DNA from: JAFECT01 sp036501825
GTDB taxonomy: Bacteria > Pseudomonadota > Alphaproteobacteria > Caulobacterales > Caulobacteraceae
Reading direction: 5' to 3'
DNA: 64,000 bases
NCBI GenBank assembly: GCA_036501825.1
Contig: DASXZP010000014.1
Span: 1-64,000 of the forward strand
Part shown: positions 39,893 through 47,408 of the stretch, in pieces
Layout of the letters: each line of letters starts with the position of its first letter
Position numbering within the stretch: the stretch's first letter is position 1
Translations under genes and position numbers: made by a program
The notes under the pieces: model-generated
Told to the model about the DNA's origin: nothing
Seen by the model: the letters and a program-made list of their open reading frames with translations, nothing else
Database searches by the model: none

Positions 39893-40262
39893 AGTCAGAG
39901 AGGGTTAGCGCCCCCGGGTCGTAGTAAAACTGCTCGCGCACGATCTTGTCGCCGCCCCACAACTGGATCGCCAATTCGTCCAGCCGGCGTGTCACGCCGT
40001 CCTTGTCGGTCACCTCGAACACCCAGTTGATCACCACCCGGTCGCCGTCCAGCAACCAGCGTTCGACGGGGTGGGTCACTATCTTCGCCATGCGGGCCAG
40101 GAACGCCCGTTCGTGCGCGACCAGTACGTCGCGGCCGACCCGCGGTGCGCCGTGATTCTCCTGCATGGAGGCGTCTTCGGCATAGAAATCCTCGATGGCC
40201 TCGGCGTGGCGGCCGCTGACCACGGTTGCGATGAAGGCTTCGACGAGGGCGCGGTCGGGCAT
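39768..40262 (-). CDS. SnoaL/NTF2-like protein with repeat-encoded C-terminus
   Basis: 164 residues. The first 120 or so form an NTF2-like fold (VEAFIATVVSGRHAEAIEDF, YAEDASMQENHG, DGDRVVINWVFEVTD, REQFYYDPG), as in SnoaL-type polyketide cyclases and related binding proteins. From about residue 122 to the stop the chain is translated from palindromic repeat copy 2, giving a Ser/Arg-rich tail with no family similarity. The normal end of the domain falls right before the repeat, so the element probably replaced the original stop. Function unknown. Confidence 0.75.
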   Translation of the reverse strand: MPDRALVEAFIATVVSGRHAEAIEDFYAEDASMQENHGAPRVGRDVLVAHERAFLARMAKIVTHPVERWLLDGDRVVINWVFEVTDKDGVTRRLDELAIQLWGGDKIVREQFYYDPGALTLSDSAHPGECRDPDHKALTARAESALRQASNCGAIRSGSRHSPG

Positions 40263-40366
40263 GACACATCTCCGGAGAAAAAAGGCCTGCGACGCCCTGC
40301 GCCGCGCGAAGGGGCTTTATATCCGCTCCGGCCGCCCCTACCTTGGGCGCTGTCGATAACTTTTAG

Positions 40367-40379
40367 AAAGGAGGTGACC
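40367..40379 (+). promoter_or_regulatory. Near-perfect extended Shine-Dalgarno
   Basis: AAAGGAGGTGACC differs by one missing base from the full complement of the 16S rRNA 3' end (AAAGGAGGTGATCC). It lies directly before a GTG at 40381 with ideal spacing. Eight to ten of its bases can pair with the GGATCACCTCC at 40455-40465. Confidence 0.8.
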
Positions 40380-40380
40380 A

Positions 40381-40449
40381 GTGTCTCATTGTCTCCAGCC
40401 GTCATCGGGTACCGTGACCTGGATCTCCGAGAATGAGGTTCAAGCCTAG
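40381..40449 (+). CDS. Leader-like 22-residue open reading frame
   Basis: GTG start, TAG stop at 40447-40449. The peptide begins MSHCLQPSSG, contains VTW and ends ENEVQA. It has one Cys and one Trp, is hydrophilic and has no membrane span. Support comes from the exceptional ribosome site upstream and the terminator downstream (40511-40538), which together delimit a short transcript of its own. No downstream gene lies in the same direction, so it is not an ordinary attenuator leader. I do not recognise the peptide family. Confidence 0.55.
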   Translation: MSHCLQPSSGTVTWISENEVQA

Positions 40450-40454
40450 GCGTC

Positions 40455-40465
40455 GGATCACCTCC
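40455..40465 (+). other. 16S rRNA 3'-tail mimic (anti-Shine-Dalgarno sequence)
   Basis: GGATCACCTCC is identical to the 11 bases at the 3' end of bacterial 16S rRNA that contain the anti-Shine-Dalgarno. It begins 5 bases after the small ORF's stop and can pair with that ORF's own ribosome site, closing a stem around the whole ORF. Confidence 0.75.
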
Positions 40466-40510
40466 GAGCGCAAGCTAAGGTCGCTACGCCGCATGGCGGA
40501 CCGACAATGC

Positions 40511-40538
40511 GAAGGCCGCCCCGCAAGGGGCGGCCTTC
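40511..40538 (+). terminator. Intrinsic terminator of the small leader-like transcript
   Basis: A perfect 12-bp stem (GAAGGCCGCCCC / GGGGCGGCCTTC) with a GCAA tetraloop, followed by TGTACTTCT on the + strand. It lies between the small ORF and the converging exported protein gene. The stem is very strong and the T tract is broken, so it may work in both directions. Confidence 0.75.
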
Positions 40539-40558
40539 TGTACTTCTAACCCAAGGCC

Positions 40559-41875
40559 TCAGCCCCCGTGGCGGCCGCCCATGTCCATGCCCAGCAACAG
40601 CGAGGTGGTGGACTTGAAGCGCACCTTGACCACGTACTTCAGGTTCCACGGCGCCTTGGCCTTGGTCGGCCTGGGCGGGTCGGCGAAGTTCGCCTCGTCG
40701 CCGTAGGCGATCATCGACAGCAGGCCCATGGCGCTCGCGCCGCGCACTTCCTCGGGCACGATGCACTCGGTGGTCGAGGGCGCCATGACCACCTGCTGAG
40801 CGACCAGGCGGCGCACCTCCGCCGGCGGCAGATAGTCGAGCAGCGCGCTGAAGGCGCTGGCCGTCATCCCCGACGTCCACATCACCATGGTCTTGCCGTC
40901 ACCGCCGCCGCCGCGACCCCCGGGCATGCCCATCAGCCAGGCGTAGTAGCCGGTTGCGCCTTGCACCGGCGCCCAGGTCAGGCGCGTGGCGCCGCCGGGC
41001 GTCGGCTCCTGGTTCACCGTCAGCGGGCCCATGAAGTCGTGGTTTTCGTCCAGGTGGAAATGGATGTCGGGGCTGTAGTCGCCGCGCACCATGTGGTCGC
41101 CCACCAGTGAGGCGTCCTGCGGCACGCGCTGGGAGTCCTTCATGTTCGGCCACGAGCCGTAGGTCGCGGCGCGGCCCTGGGACGGCGGATGCTCGGAGTG
41201 CACCTCGACCGTCGGCAATTTGGGCATCTGGCCCTGCGCCACCGTCGCAAAGTCGATGACGATCGGCGCCGCCGCGGCGTGCTCGCCGCAGCCCCAGTAG
41301 ATCATCAGCTTGCCCTGCGGGTGCTGCATCTGCGGGGGCGTGTAATCGCCCTCCTCGGATTTCGCCGGCGGCGGGGCCACCGGCGTCACCAGCGGCAGAC
41401 TCGGCCCCATGTTGAGCCCGGTCGGAATCAGATGTTCGGCGGTCGGATCGCCGCTCGCCTTGTCGACGGAGCCCAGTTGCAGGCTGAGCGTGCGCACGGG
41501 CGCGCCGCCGCCCTGCATCATCGCCGCGTAGCCGGAAGCGCCGCCGTTGCCGCCGCCGCCGTTATTGCCGCCGGTCGAATCGCCGCCGCCATGGCCGCCG
41601 AACATTCCGGCGCCCGGGATCATCCCGCTGGCCGCGGCGCCCAGCATCGAACCGAGGCCCGGCCGTTTCGGCTTGGGTTGCGCCTGTTGCTGCTGCTGGT
41701 CGGCGCCGGATGTGGCTCCGCCCGCTCCCATTTGGCCCATCATCCCGCCCATGCCGGTCGAGGTGGCGGCGCTGACCCAGTAGGTCGCAACCGGTCCGGA
41801 TTGTTGTGCGAGCGCCGGCGCCGCCATCGCGCCGATCGCCGCCGCGGCGAGCATGAGCCGAGCCCTAGTCCTCAT
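40559..41875 (-). CDS. Exported protein of unknown function with low-complexity N-terminal half
   Basis: 438 residues with a signal peptide (MRTRARLMLAAAAIGAMAAP, then ALAQ) and GGGAGG before the ATG. Residues 30-130 are low complexity: Met/Gly runs (TGMGGMMGQMGAG), a Gln run, and a Gly/Asn run. The remaining 300 residues are mainly beta, with phrases such as GKLMIYWGCGEHA, RGDYSPDIHFHLDENHDFMG and TWAPVQGATGYYAWLMG, the last resembling a fibronectin-type strand pattern. I recognise no named family. Predicted periplasmic or secreted. Confidence 0.75.
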   Translation of the reverse strand: MRTRARLMLAAAAIGAMAAPALAQQSGPVATYWVSAATSTGMGGMMGQMGAGGATSGADQQQQQAQPKPKRPGLGSMLGAAASGMIPGAGMFGGHGGGDSTGGNNGGGGNGGASGYAAMMQGGGAPVRTLSLQLGSVDKASGDPTAEHLIPTGLNMGPSLPLVTPVAPPPAKSEEGDYTPPQMQHPQGKLMIYWGCGEHAAAAPIVIDFATVAQGQMPKLPTVEVHSEHPPSQGRAATYGSWPNMKDSQRVPQDASLVGDHMVRGDYSPDIHFHLDENHDFMGPLTVNQEPTPGGATRLTWAPVQGATGYYAWLMGMPGGRGGGGDGKTMVMWTSGMTASAFSALLDYLPPAEVRRLVAQQVVMAPSTTECIVPEEVRGASAMGLLSMIAYGDEANFADPPRPTKAKAPWNLKYVVKVRFKSTTSLLLGMDMGGRHGG

Positions 41876-41947
41876 GGTCTGAACCTCCCGTTTGGAGAAT
41901 TCAGACTATCACGAGGGGAAAAATAACGAAGGTCTCTCAAGCAAAGA

Positions 41948-41969
41948 CCCGGCGGTTTGCACCACCGGG
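41948..41969 (-). terminator. Putative terminator after the SgcJ-like gene
   Basis: An 8-bp stem with one wobble (CCCGGTGG / CCGCCGGG on the - strand) and a TGCAAA loop is followed by TCTTTGC on the - strand. It lies 28 bases after the stop of the gene ending at 41997. Confidence 0.5.
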
Positions 41970-41996
41970 CCTCGCTGAAATCCTTGCGTGTCTTGG

Positions 41997-42512
41997 TTAC
42001 TTCTTCTTGGCGGGCTTCGCGGCGCCTTCCGCCGCGTCAGCGGCCCGCGCTTCGAGTTCCGCCCCGGCCTTGCCGCCGCCGGCGCCCGCGCCCTGGGTCA
42101 CCACGCGGGTGCCCTGGTAGACCGCGACGCGCCAGCCCTGCTGCGTCTTCAGCAAGGTCAGCGTCGGACGCGCCAGCATCACCACCGGCTTGCCGTCACG
42201 CTCCATCGACAGCTTCAGGTGCAGGAACAGCACCATCACCGTCGGCGCGAGCGGCTTCTGCTTTTCGATGCGGTATTCGATCTTGCTGCCCTGGTAGGGG
42301 CCCGCGAACAGCGCCGCGTGCACCTTGGCGATCGCCTGCTGGCCGGCGCTGTGGCCGCCCATCAGATCGATGAAGTCGGCCTGCTCGCCGAATACCGCCG
42401 CAAAGGCTTGCGCGTTGCCGTTGTTCCAGGACTTCTGCATCTGGCCCAAGAGGGCCGCAAAAGGCTTCGCCGCGCCGGTTTGCGTGTCGCCGGATACGAT
42501 AACTTGTGTCAT
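41997..42512 (-). CDS. SgcJ/EcaC-like NTF2-fold protein
   Basis: 171 residues. The NTF2-like core covers about residues 15-135: FAALLGQMQKSWNNGNAQAF, FGEQADFIDLMGGHSAGQQ, MVLFLHLKLSMERDGKP and QGWRVAVYQGTRV. The Ala/Lys tail (AAEGAAKPAKKK) is extra. SgcJ/EcaC proteins are small putative cyclases or oxidoreductases with unsettled roles. Its ATG overlaps the stop of the isovaleryl-CoA dehydrogenase gene (ATGA), so translation is coupled, and a role in acyl-CoA turnover is a possible reading. Confidence 0.82.
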   Translation of the reverse strand: MTQVIVSGDTQTGAAKPFAALLGQMQKSWNNGNAQAFAAVFGEQADFIDLMGGHSAGQQAIAKVHAALFAGPYQGSKIEYRIEKQKPLAPTVMVLFLHLKLSMERDGKPVVMLARPTLTLLKTQQGWRVAVYQGTRVVTQGAGAGGGKAGAELEARAADAAEGAAKPAKKK

Positions 42513-43675
42513 GCCCCCAGTAGCTCCCGTCCGATGAGAAAGCGCCGGATTTCATTGGTGCCGGCGCCGATGTCGTAAAGTTTTGCGTCGCGCATGAAGC
42601 GCTCCACCGGCCACTCTTTGGTGTAGCCGGCGCCGCCCAGCGCCTGGATCGCTTCGAGGCCCGTCTTCACCGCGTTCTCCGAGGCGAGCAGGATCGCGCC
42701 CGCCGCATCGAACCGCGTGGTCTTGCCACTGTCGCAGGCCTTGGCCACTGCGTAGACATAGGCTCGCGCGGAGTTCAGCGCGACGTACATGTCGGCGATC
42801 TTCGCCTGCATCAATTGGAACGAGCCGATCGGCTTACCGAACTGTTTGCGCTCGCGCGCATAGGGCAGCACCACGTCGAGGCACGCCTGCATGATGCCGA
42901 GCGGCCCCGCCGCCAGCACCGTGCGCTCGTAGTCGAGACCGGACATGAGCACGCCCACGCCGCCGTTCTCGGGGCCCATGATGTTCTCTTCAGGCACTTC
43001 GCAATCTTCGAACACGAGCTCGCCGGTGTCGGAGCCGCGCATGCCGAACTTGTCGAGCTTGCGCGAGACGGAATAGCCCTTGAAGTCCTTCTCGATCAGG
43101 AAGGCGGTGATGCCGCGCGAACCCGCGTCCGGCGTCGTCTTCGCATACACCACCAACGTGTCCGCATGCGGGGCGTTGGTGATCCAGAATTTCGTGCCGT
43201 TCAGCACGTAGCGGTCGCCCTTTTTGTCCGCGCGCAGCGTCATCGACACCACGTCCGATCCGGAGCCCGCTTCCGACATGGCCAAGGCGCCGACGTGCTC
43301 GCCGCTGATCAGCTTGGGGAGGTACTTGGCCTTCTGCTCCGGATTGGCCCAGCGGCGGATCTGGTTCACGCACAGGTTCGAGTGGGCGCCGTAGCTGAGC
43401 CCGATCGAGGCCGAGGCGCGCGACACCTCCTCCATGGCGATGCAATGCTCGAGGTAGCCCAAGCCCAGGCCGCCGTACTCTTCCTCAACGGTGATCCCGT
43501 GCAGACCCAACGCGCCCATTTCGGGCCACAGCTCGCGCGGGAAGGTGTTCGTGCGGTCGATCTCCGCCGCCATCGGGGTGATGCGGTCGTGAGCGTAGCG
43601 GGCGGTGGTCTCGCGGATCGCGTCCGCGGTTTCGCCCAGGCCGAAATCGAATTCAGGAAGCGCGTTAGGGATCAT
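42509..43675 (-). CDS. ivd: Isovaleryl-CoA dehydrogenase
   Basis: 388 residues. Oxidises isovaleryl-CoA to 3-methylcrotonyl-CoA in leucine breakdown, FAD-dependent. Seen: ITVEEEYGGLGLGYLEHCIA, ALAMSEAGSGSDVVSM, NGTKFWITNAPHA, the phrase DYERTVLAAGPLG whose Glu is the catalytic base position particular to isovaleryl-CoA dehydrogenases, and the C-terminal YDIGAGTNEIRRFLIGREL. The location of that Glu separates it from other acyl-CoA dehydrogenases. No methylcrotonyl-CoA carboxylase or liu genes are next to it. Confidence 0.93.
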   Translation of the reverse strand: MIPNALPEFDFGLGETADAIRETTARYAHDRITPMAAEIDRTNTFPRELWPEMGALGLHGITVEEEYGGLGLGYLEHCIAMEEVSRASASIGLSYGAHSNLCVNQIRRWANPEQKAKYLPKLISGEHVGALAMSEAGSGSDVVSMTLRADKKGDRYVLNGTKFWITNAPHADTLVVYAKTTPDAGSRGITAFLIEKDFKGYSVSRKLDKFGMRGSDTGELVFEDCEVPEENIMGPENGGVGVLMSGLDYERTVLAAGPLGIMQACLDVVLPYARERKQFGKPIGSFQLMQAKIADMYVALNSARAYVYAVAKACDSGKTTRFDAAGAILLASENAVKTGLEAIQALGGAGYTKEWPVERFMRDAKLYDIGAGTNEIRRFLIGRELLGA

Positions 43676-43735
43676 GCGTTTGCCGATAGCACGGTCATTT
43701 CGCAGGCGCGAGCAAACCTTGACGCGGTCTCGACG

Positions 43736-45397
43736 TCAGTCGTCCGAGCCGCCGATCCGGCCCAAAAGGACGAACACGGATACGGCCACGCAGCCGACGC
43801 CGATCAGCGCCAATATGCCCGCATAGAGGGTCAGGTCCGGGAACGCCCGGCCGCGGAAGAACGCCGCCACGGCGCCCGCAAAAGCGACCAGGCCGATGAT
43901 CGCCATCAGGATGAAGGGTCCGATCGAGCCGCGCTTGCGGTCGTCGGCGGAGGTGGCTTCATGACGCACGACCCGGGTCTGTTCTCCCCCGGCCCAACCT
44001 TCCTGGAACAGGGACGGATCGGCGGCGGGTTCGGGCGCGGGCGTGGCCTGGGGCTCGGGACGGGCGACGGGCCAGTCCTCCGGCGGATGGGTGAGGACCA
44101 GCGGTTCAGGCGCTGCGGCCTGGGGCTGCGGCGCGGGTTCGGGGGCCGGCTGCGGCGCCGGCGTGGGGACCACGACGGGCGGCGGCGCTGAGGGCAAGGG
44201 CGTCTGGGGTGCGAAGGAGGCCGGTTCCGGCGCGACCGCCGGTGCCGGCGGGGCCGGCTCGGGTTCCGACTTGGCCTCGGGCTCGGCTTTCGGCTCTGCC
44301 GGCTTGTCTTCGTTGGCGGCGCGGGCTGCGCCGGCGTTGCGGCCGAGAGCAGCGGCGGCCATCGGGCCGTAGATGCGCGCCTGGGTGACGGTCTCGGCGA
44401 CGGTGCGAGCCGCCGGCGCGCCGATCATCGGCCGCGGCGCTTCGGGCCATTGCTTCACCGGCTGCCGGATCGGCTCCGGCGCGGGCGGCGGCGAGACCGG
44501 CGTAAGCTGAGGTTCGGGCTGCGGCGCCGCCTGAACGGGCGCGGGCTCCGGTTCGGGAACAGGCTCAGGTTCAGGAGCGGCCTGGACCGGCGCGGGCTCG
44601 GGTTCCGGGGCGGCCTCGGGCTCGGCGGGCTTTGGTTCGGCGGGCTTGGGCTCGGCGAAATAGGCGATGGCGCCCTCGGAGGGCATGCCGGCGTGGACCT
44701 CGGGCACGGTCTGGAACACCGCGACCTCGGCCATGGCGAAGACGGCGGTGACCACGTTGGACGGCGGTTCAGCCTGGGGTTCAGGCTGGGGCTGGGGCTC
44801 GACCGGCGCGTCGGTGCGATTGAGCGCGGCGGGGCCTGCGAGCGGGGCCTCGGTCTCGACCGGCCGGCTGGTCGGCAGGACGTCCGGGGCGTGAATGTCG
44901 ATGGTCGGGCGGACCAGCACCGAGGGGATCGGCGCGTGGCCTTCCGGCGGGGTCAGGAACAGGGCCTTCTCGGCGGTGCGGCGGCGGACCAGGCCGTCGA
45001 GCACCAGCGGGTCGCCGCCCACCTCACCCTTGCGCCAGAGGTCGATCTCGCAGGCGGCTTCGGTCAGCCGCCCCTCGTTGACCCGCTTCAGAACGCCGGA
45101 GTTGCGGAAGGCGTCCACGCCCACGTTGAAGACAAAGGCGCAGAGCGCGTCGAACTCGTTCTGGTTCAGGGGCGTGAAGACCAGGCCGTTCACCGCCTCG
45201 ACCACCGGCATCAGGTCGAACAGCAACAGGGCTTCCGCGTCCTGGGGCGAGACCTGCGCCCCCTCGCGGGCGGATTTCGTATGGCCGTAGCCGATGGTCC
45301 AGCGGCCGTCCGGCAGGCGCGCGGCGGCCGGCCGGAAGCCTTCGAACGCTTCGATCAGCGCCAATCCCTGGCGGGAAACCTTCTGACGCGCACGCAT
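43736..45397 (-). CDS. spmX: SpmX-like polar muramidase-domain protein
   Basis: 553 residues. Residues 1-150 are a GH24 lysozyme-like domain with Glu19 (EAFEGFRP), an Asp in LPDGRWTIGYGHT and the family Thr, then a very long Pro/Glu/Ala linker (about 180-480, repeating PEPEPAPVQAAPEP), and two C-terminal membrane spans (GPFILMAIIGLVAFAGAVAA; LYAGILALIGVGCVAVSVFV). This architecture, including Glu at position 19, is that of Caulobacter SpmX (431 residues), which localises and activates DivJ at the stalked pole. The linker is longer here. A CtrA-like site lies 64 bp upstream, and spmX is CtrA-activated in Caulobacter. A prophage lysozyme is unlikely given the spans. Confidence 0.88.
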   Translation of the reverse strand: MRARQKVSRQGLALIEAFEGFRPAAARLPDGRWTIGYGHTKSAREGAQVSPQDAEALLLFDLMPVVEAVNGLVFTPLNQNEFDALCAFVFNVGVDAFRNSGVLKRVNEGRLTEAACEIDLWRKGEVGGDPLVLDGLVRRRTAEKALFLTPPEGHAPIPSVLVRPTIDIHAPDVLPTSRPVETEAPLAGPAALNRTDAPVEPQPQPEPQAEPPSNVVTAVFAMAEVAVFQTVPEVHAGMPSEGAIAYFAEPKPAEPKPAEPEAAPEPEPAPVQAAPEPEPVPEPEPAPVQAAPQPEPQLTPVSPPPAPEPIRQPVKQWPEAPRPMIGAPAARTVAETVTQARIYGPMAAAALGRNAGAARAANEDKPAEPKAEPEAKSEPEPAPPAPAVAPEPASFAPQTPLPSAPPPVVVPTPAPQPAPEPAPQPQAAAPEPLVLTHPPEDWPVARPEPQATPAPEPAADPSLFQEGWAGGEQTRVVRHEATSADDRKRGSIGPFILMAIIGLVAFAGAVAAFFRGRAFPDLTLYAGILALIGVGCVAVSVFVLLGRIGGSDD

Positions 45398-45460
45398 GCC
45401 TGCTGACCCAATCCGAGACGGGCGCACCCGCCCGGTAACCGGAGGTGCAACGGCCGTACC

Positions 45461-45476
45461 GTTAGCGAGAGCTTAA
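45461..45476 (-). promoter_or_regulatory. CtrA-type site upstream of spmX
   Basis: On the - strand: TTAA-GCTCTCG-CTAAC, one mismatch from TTAA-N7-TTAAC, 64 bp upstream of the spmX ATG. Direct activation of spmX by CtrA is established in Caulobacter, so this is a natural match. Confidence 0.7.
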
Positions 45477-45640
45477 GACGGGAGTTCCGCCCGGGCGCAA
45501 GGGAATGCCACGGGCTGGGGTATCGCTTTTGCGAGGCGTCGCTGCCCTACTGCGCCCCTATCGGGGCTTCGAAGGGCATTCCTCCTTCGAAAGCTGGCCG
45601 CGGGCTTGTCCTACGAAGCTCCGGAGGAGCGAAGTAGGAA

Positions 45641-45725
45641 TGGTGCGGTCGAGAAGACTCGAACTTCCACGGGTTGCCCCACAGCGACCTCAACGCTGCG
45701 CGTCTACCAATTCCGCCACGACCGC
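45641..45725 (-). tRNA. tRNA-Leu (anticodon GAG)
   Basis: 85 bases including an encoded CCA end. Acceptor stem GCGGUCG/CGACCGC pairs fully with discriminator A. D arm GCG-GAAUUGGUAGAC-GCG. Anticodon stem CAGCG/CGCUG with loop UUGAGGU gives anticodon GAG, reading CUC and CUU. The extended variable arm and the T loop UUCGAGU identify a class II leucine tRNA. Confidence 0.97.
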
Positions 45726-45801
45726 TCGCCTCGGAGGCGGGGGGAATAGCAACAAGGGTCCGGCTTGTGAAGCGAAGTTCTTGGGGGGCTTTGGGGGCCG
45801 A

Positions 45802-46074
45802 TCAGGCCGCCGCCCGGGCCCCGGCCATGAAGTCGTAGACGTCCGCCACCCGGGTCACCACGATGGCGATGCGGTCCTCGTTGATGCGGATCTCGCCCCG
45901 GGCCACGGGGTGGTTGTTGGCCAGGATCCAGACCTCGTCGTTCTCGCCGGCGTCCAGGGGAATGACCGCGCCGCGGCCCATGCGCAGCAGCTGCTGCATG
46001 GGCAGCACGCTTCGGCCCAGCACCACGGAGATCTCGACATTTACGGCCGCGACCTGGCCCAAATTCGTTACCAT
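45802..46074 (-). CDS. fliN: FliN-like flagellar motor switch protein
   Basis: 90 residues, consisting of one SpoA domain: VNVEISVVLGRSVLPMQQLL, GAVIPLDAGENDEVWILANN, PVARGEIRINEDRIAIVVTR. This follows the FliN pattern (LGR-s-x-LP-L-x-GAVI-LD ... A-GEV-V). FliN proteins form the C-ring rim with FliM. It is at the short end for FliN and lies away from fliM and the flagellar cluster at 31576-39750. It is divergent from lipB across 59 bp. A second fliN may exist elsewhere. Confidence 0.85.
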   Translation of the reverse strand: MVTNLGQVAAVNVEISVVLGRSVLPMQQLLRMGRGAVIPLDAGENDEVWILANNHPVARGEIRINEDRIAIVVTRVADVYDFMAGARAAA

Positions 46075-46133
46075 CAGGCTCTACTCGTTCGCCGCAGTTG
46101 CACGCGCGGCTCAGCTCGCCACATTGGGTGCGC

Positions 46134-46856
46134 ATGCTTGACGACGCGTTAAATACCGCCGGCCTCTCCCCTCGACCGGTCCGATTTCTCCGGCCCGACG
46201 GCCGCCCCGTGGGCTGGGCGGTGTCGAGCGCGCCGGTGGACTACCCCGCCGCGGTCGAAGCCATGGAGAAACGCGCCGACGCCATCGCCGCGGGCGAGGC
46301 GGGCGAGCTGGTCTGGCTACTCGAGCATCCGCCCCTCTACACCGCCGGGGTCTCGGCCAAGCCGCACGACCTGCTGGCGCCCGACCGCTTCCCGGTGTTC
46401 CGCTCCGGACGCGGCGGCCAGTTCACCTATCACGGGCCCGGCCAGCGCGTGGCCTACGCCATGCTCGACCTGCGCGAACGCGGCCGCGACGCGCGCGGTT
46501 TCGTGCGCGCGCTGGAGGCGTGGCTGATCGAAGCGCTGGGCGCCTTCAACGTCACCGGCGAGATGCGCGACGGGCGCGTCGGCGTGTGGGTGGATCGCGG
46601 TCAGGGCCGCGAAGACAAGATCGCCGCCATCGGCGTGAAGCTGCGCCGCTGGGTGTCGTTTCACGGCGTGAGCTTGAACGTCGAGCCGGATCTTGCGCAC
46701 TTTGACGGCATCGTGCCGTGCGGGATCAGCGAGCACGGCGTGACGAGTCTCGTCGACCTGGGTTTGCCCGTCGGACTCGACGATGCGGACGCAGCGTTGA
46801 AGACGGCGTTCGAAAAAGTGTTCGGGCCGGTCGAGCCGGCCCGTCCACCCGTCTAG
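46134..46856 (+). CDS. lipB: Octanoyltransferase LipB
   Basis: 240 residues from ATG 46134. Moves octanoate from ACP to lipoyl-domain proteins, the first step of lipoate synthesis. Seen: LEHPPLYTAGVSA, the RGGQFTYHGPGQRVAYAMLD signature, the catalytic Lys in AAIGVKLRRWVSFHG and the nucleophile Cys in GIVPCGISEHGVTSL. All catalytic residues present. lipA is not adjacent. Confidence 0.95.
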   Translation: MLDDALNTAGLSPRPVRFLRPDGRPVGWAVSSAPVDYPAAVEAMEKRADAIAAGEAGELVWLLEHPPLYTAGVSAKPHDLLAPDRFPVFRSGRGGQFTYHGPGQRVAYAMLDLRERGRDARGFVRALEAWLIEALGAFNVTGEMRDGRVGVWVDRGQGREDKIAAIGVKLRRWVSFHGVSLNVEPDLAHFDGIVPCGISEHGVTSLVDLGLPVGLDDADAALKTAFEKVFGPVEPARPPV

Positions 46857-46868
46857 CAATCTTAGTTG

Positions 46869-47300
46869 TTACGCCGCTGCAGGCGCGGCGGGCAGCATCG
46901 GCGAGGGCGCTGCGCGGCCACGCGGGTCGGAACCGTAGGTGTTGGACCCGACCGTCCCGGGGAGGAGACAAAGCAGCAGGAACACGGCGAAGTGCGTAAT
47001 GCCAGGCAGGCTGAGCAGCGAGAACCAGCCGGTGACGCCGATGTCGTGCCAGCGCTTCACCGTGATCGCGAGCATCGACCAGAAGCCGACCAGGCCCAGC
47101 AACAACGAGACGCCGAAGCCCCACGGTGACGGATCGAAGTCGTAGCTCAAGTCGCCGTCTCTGAGATCGCTGAGCGAAATACCGCTGGCGAGGATCGTTG
47201 ACGCGCAGAGCGTTCCCAGCACGAAGCCGATGCCGAGGGTGGCGAAGAAGTAGTGACTACGGCGAACGCGACCGTGAAATCCGAACAAGAAGTTCAACAT
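46869..47300 (-). CDS. DUF805 family inner membrane protein
   Basis: 143 residues with four predicted spans. Family markers are the N-terminal GRVRRSHYFF, VKRWHDIGVTGWFSLL after the third span and SNTYGSDPRG before a Pro/Ala tail. It converges on lipB with 12 bases between the stops. First of three DUF805 genes in a row, all on the - strand. Function unknown. Confidence 0.88.
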   Translation of the reverse strand: MLNFLFGFHGRVRRSHYFFATLGIGFVLGTLCASTILASGISLSDLRDGDLSYDFDPSPWGFGVSLLLGLVGFWSMLAITVKRWHDIGVTGWFSLLSLPGITHFAVFLLLCLLPGTVGSNTYGSDPRGRAAPSPMLPAAPAAA

Positions 47301-47408
47301 GTCAGCCTCCCGGGGAGTGTTGGCGGGAGCCTAGGCGCACGGCGGCGCAACTCAACTTAAGGATCGGTAAGTTTATGAACGATCGGACACCTGGGCCCGG
47401 TCCCGCCG

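Noticed and set aside
43736..45397. Prophage endolysin
   Set aside because: The GH24 domain is fused to a long linker and two C-terminal membrane spans, there are no phage genes around, and Glu19 with this layout fits SpmX.
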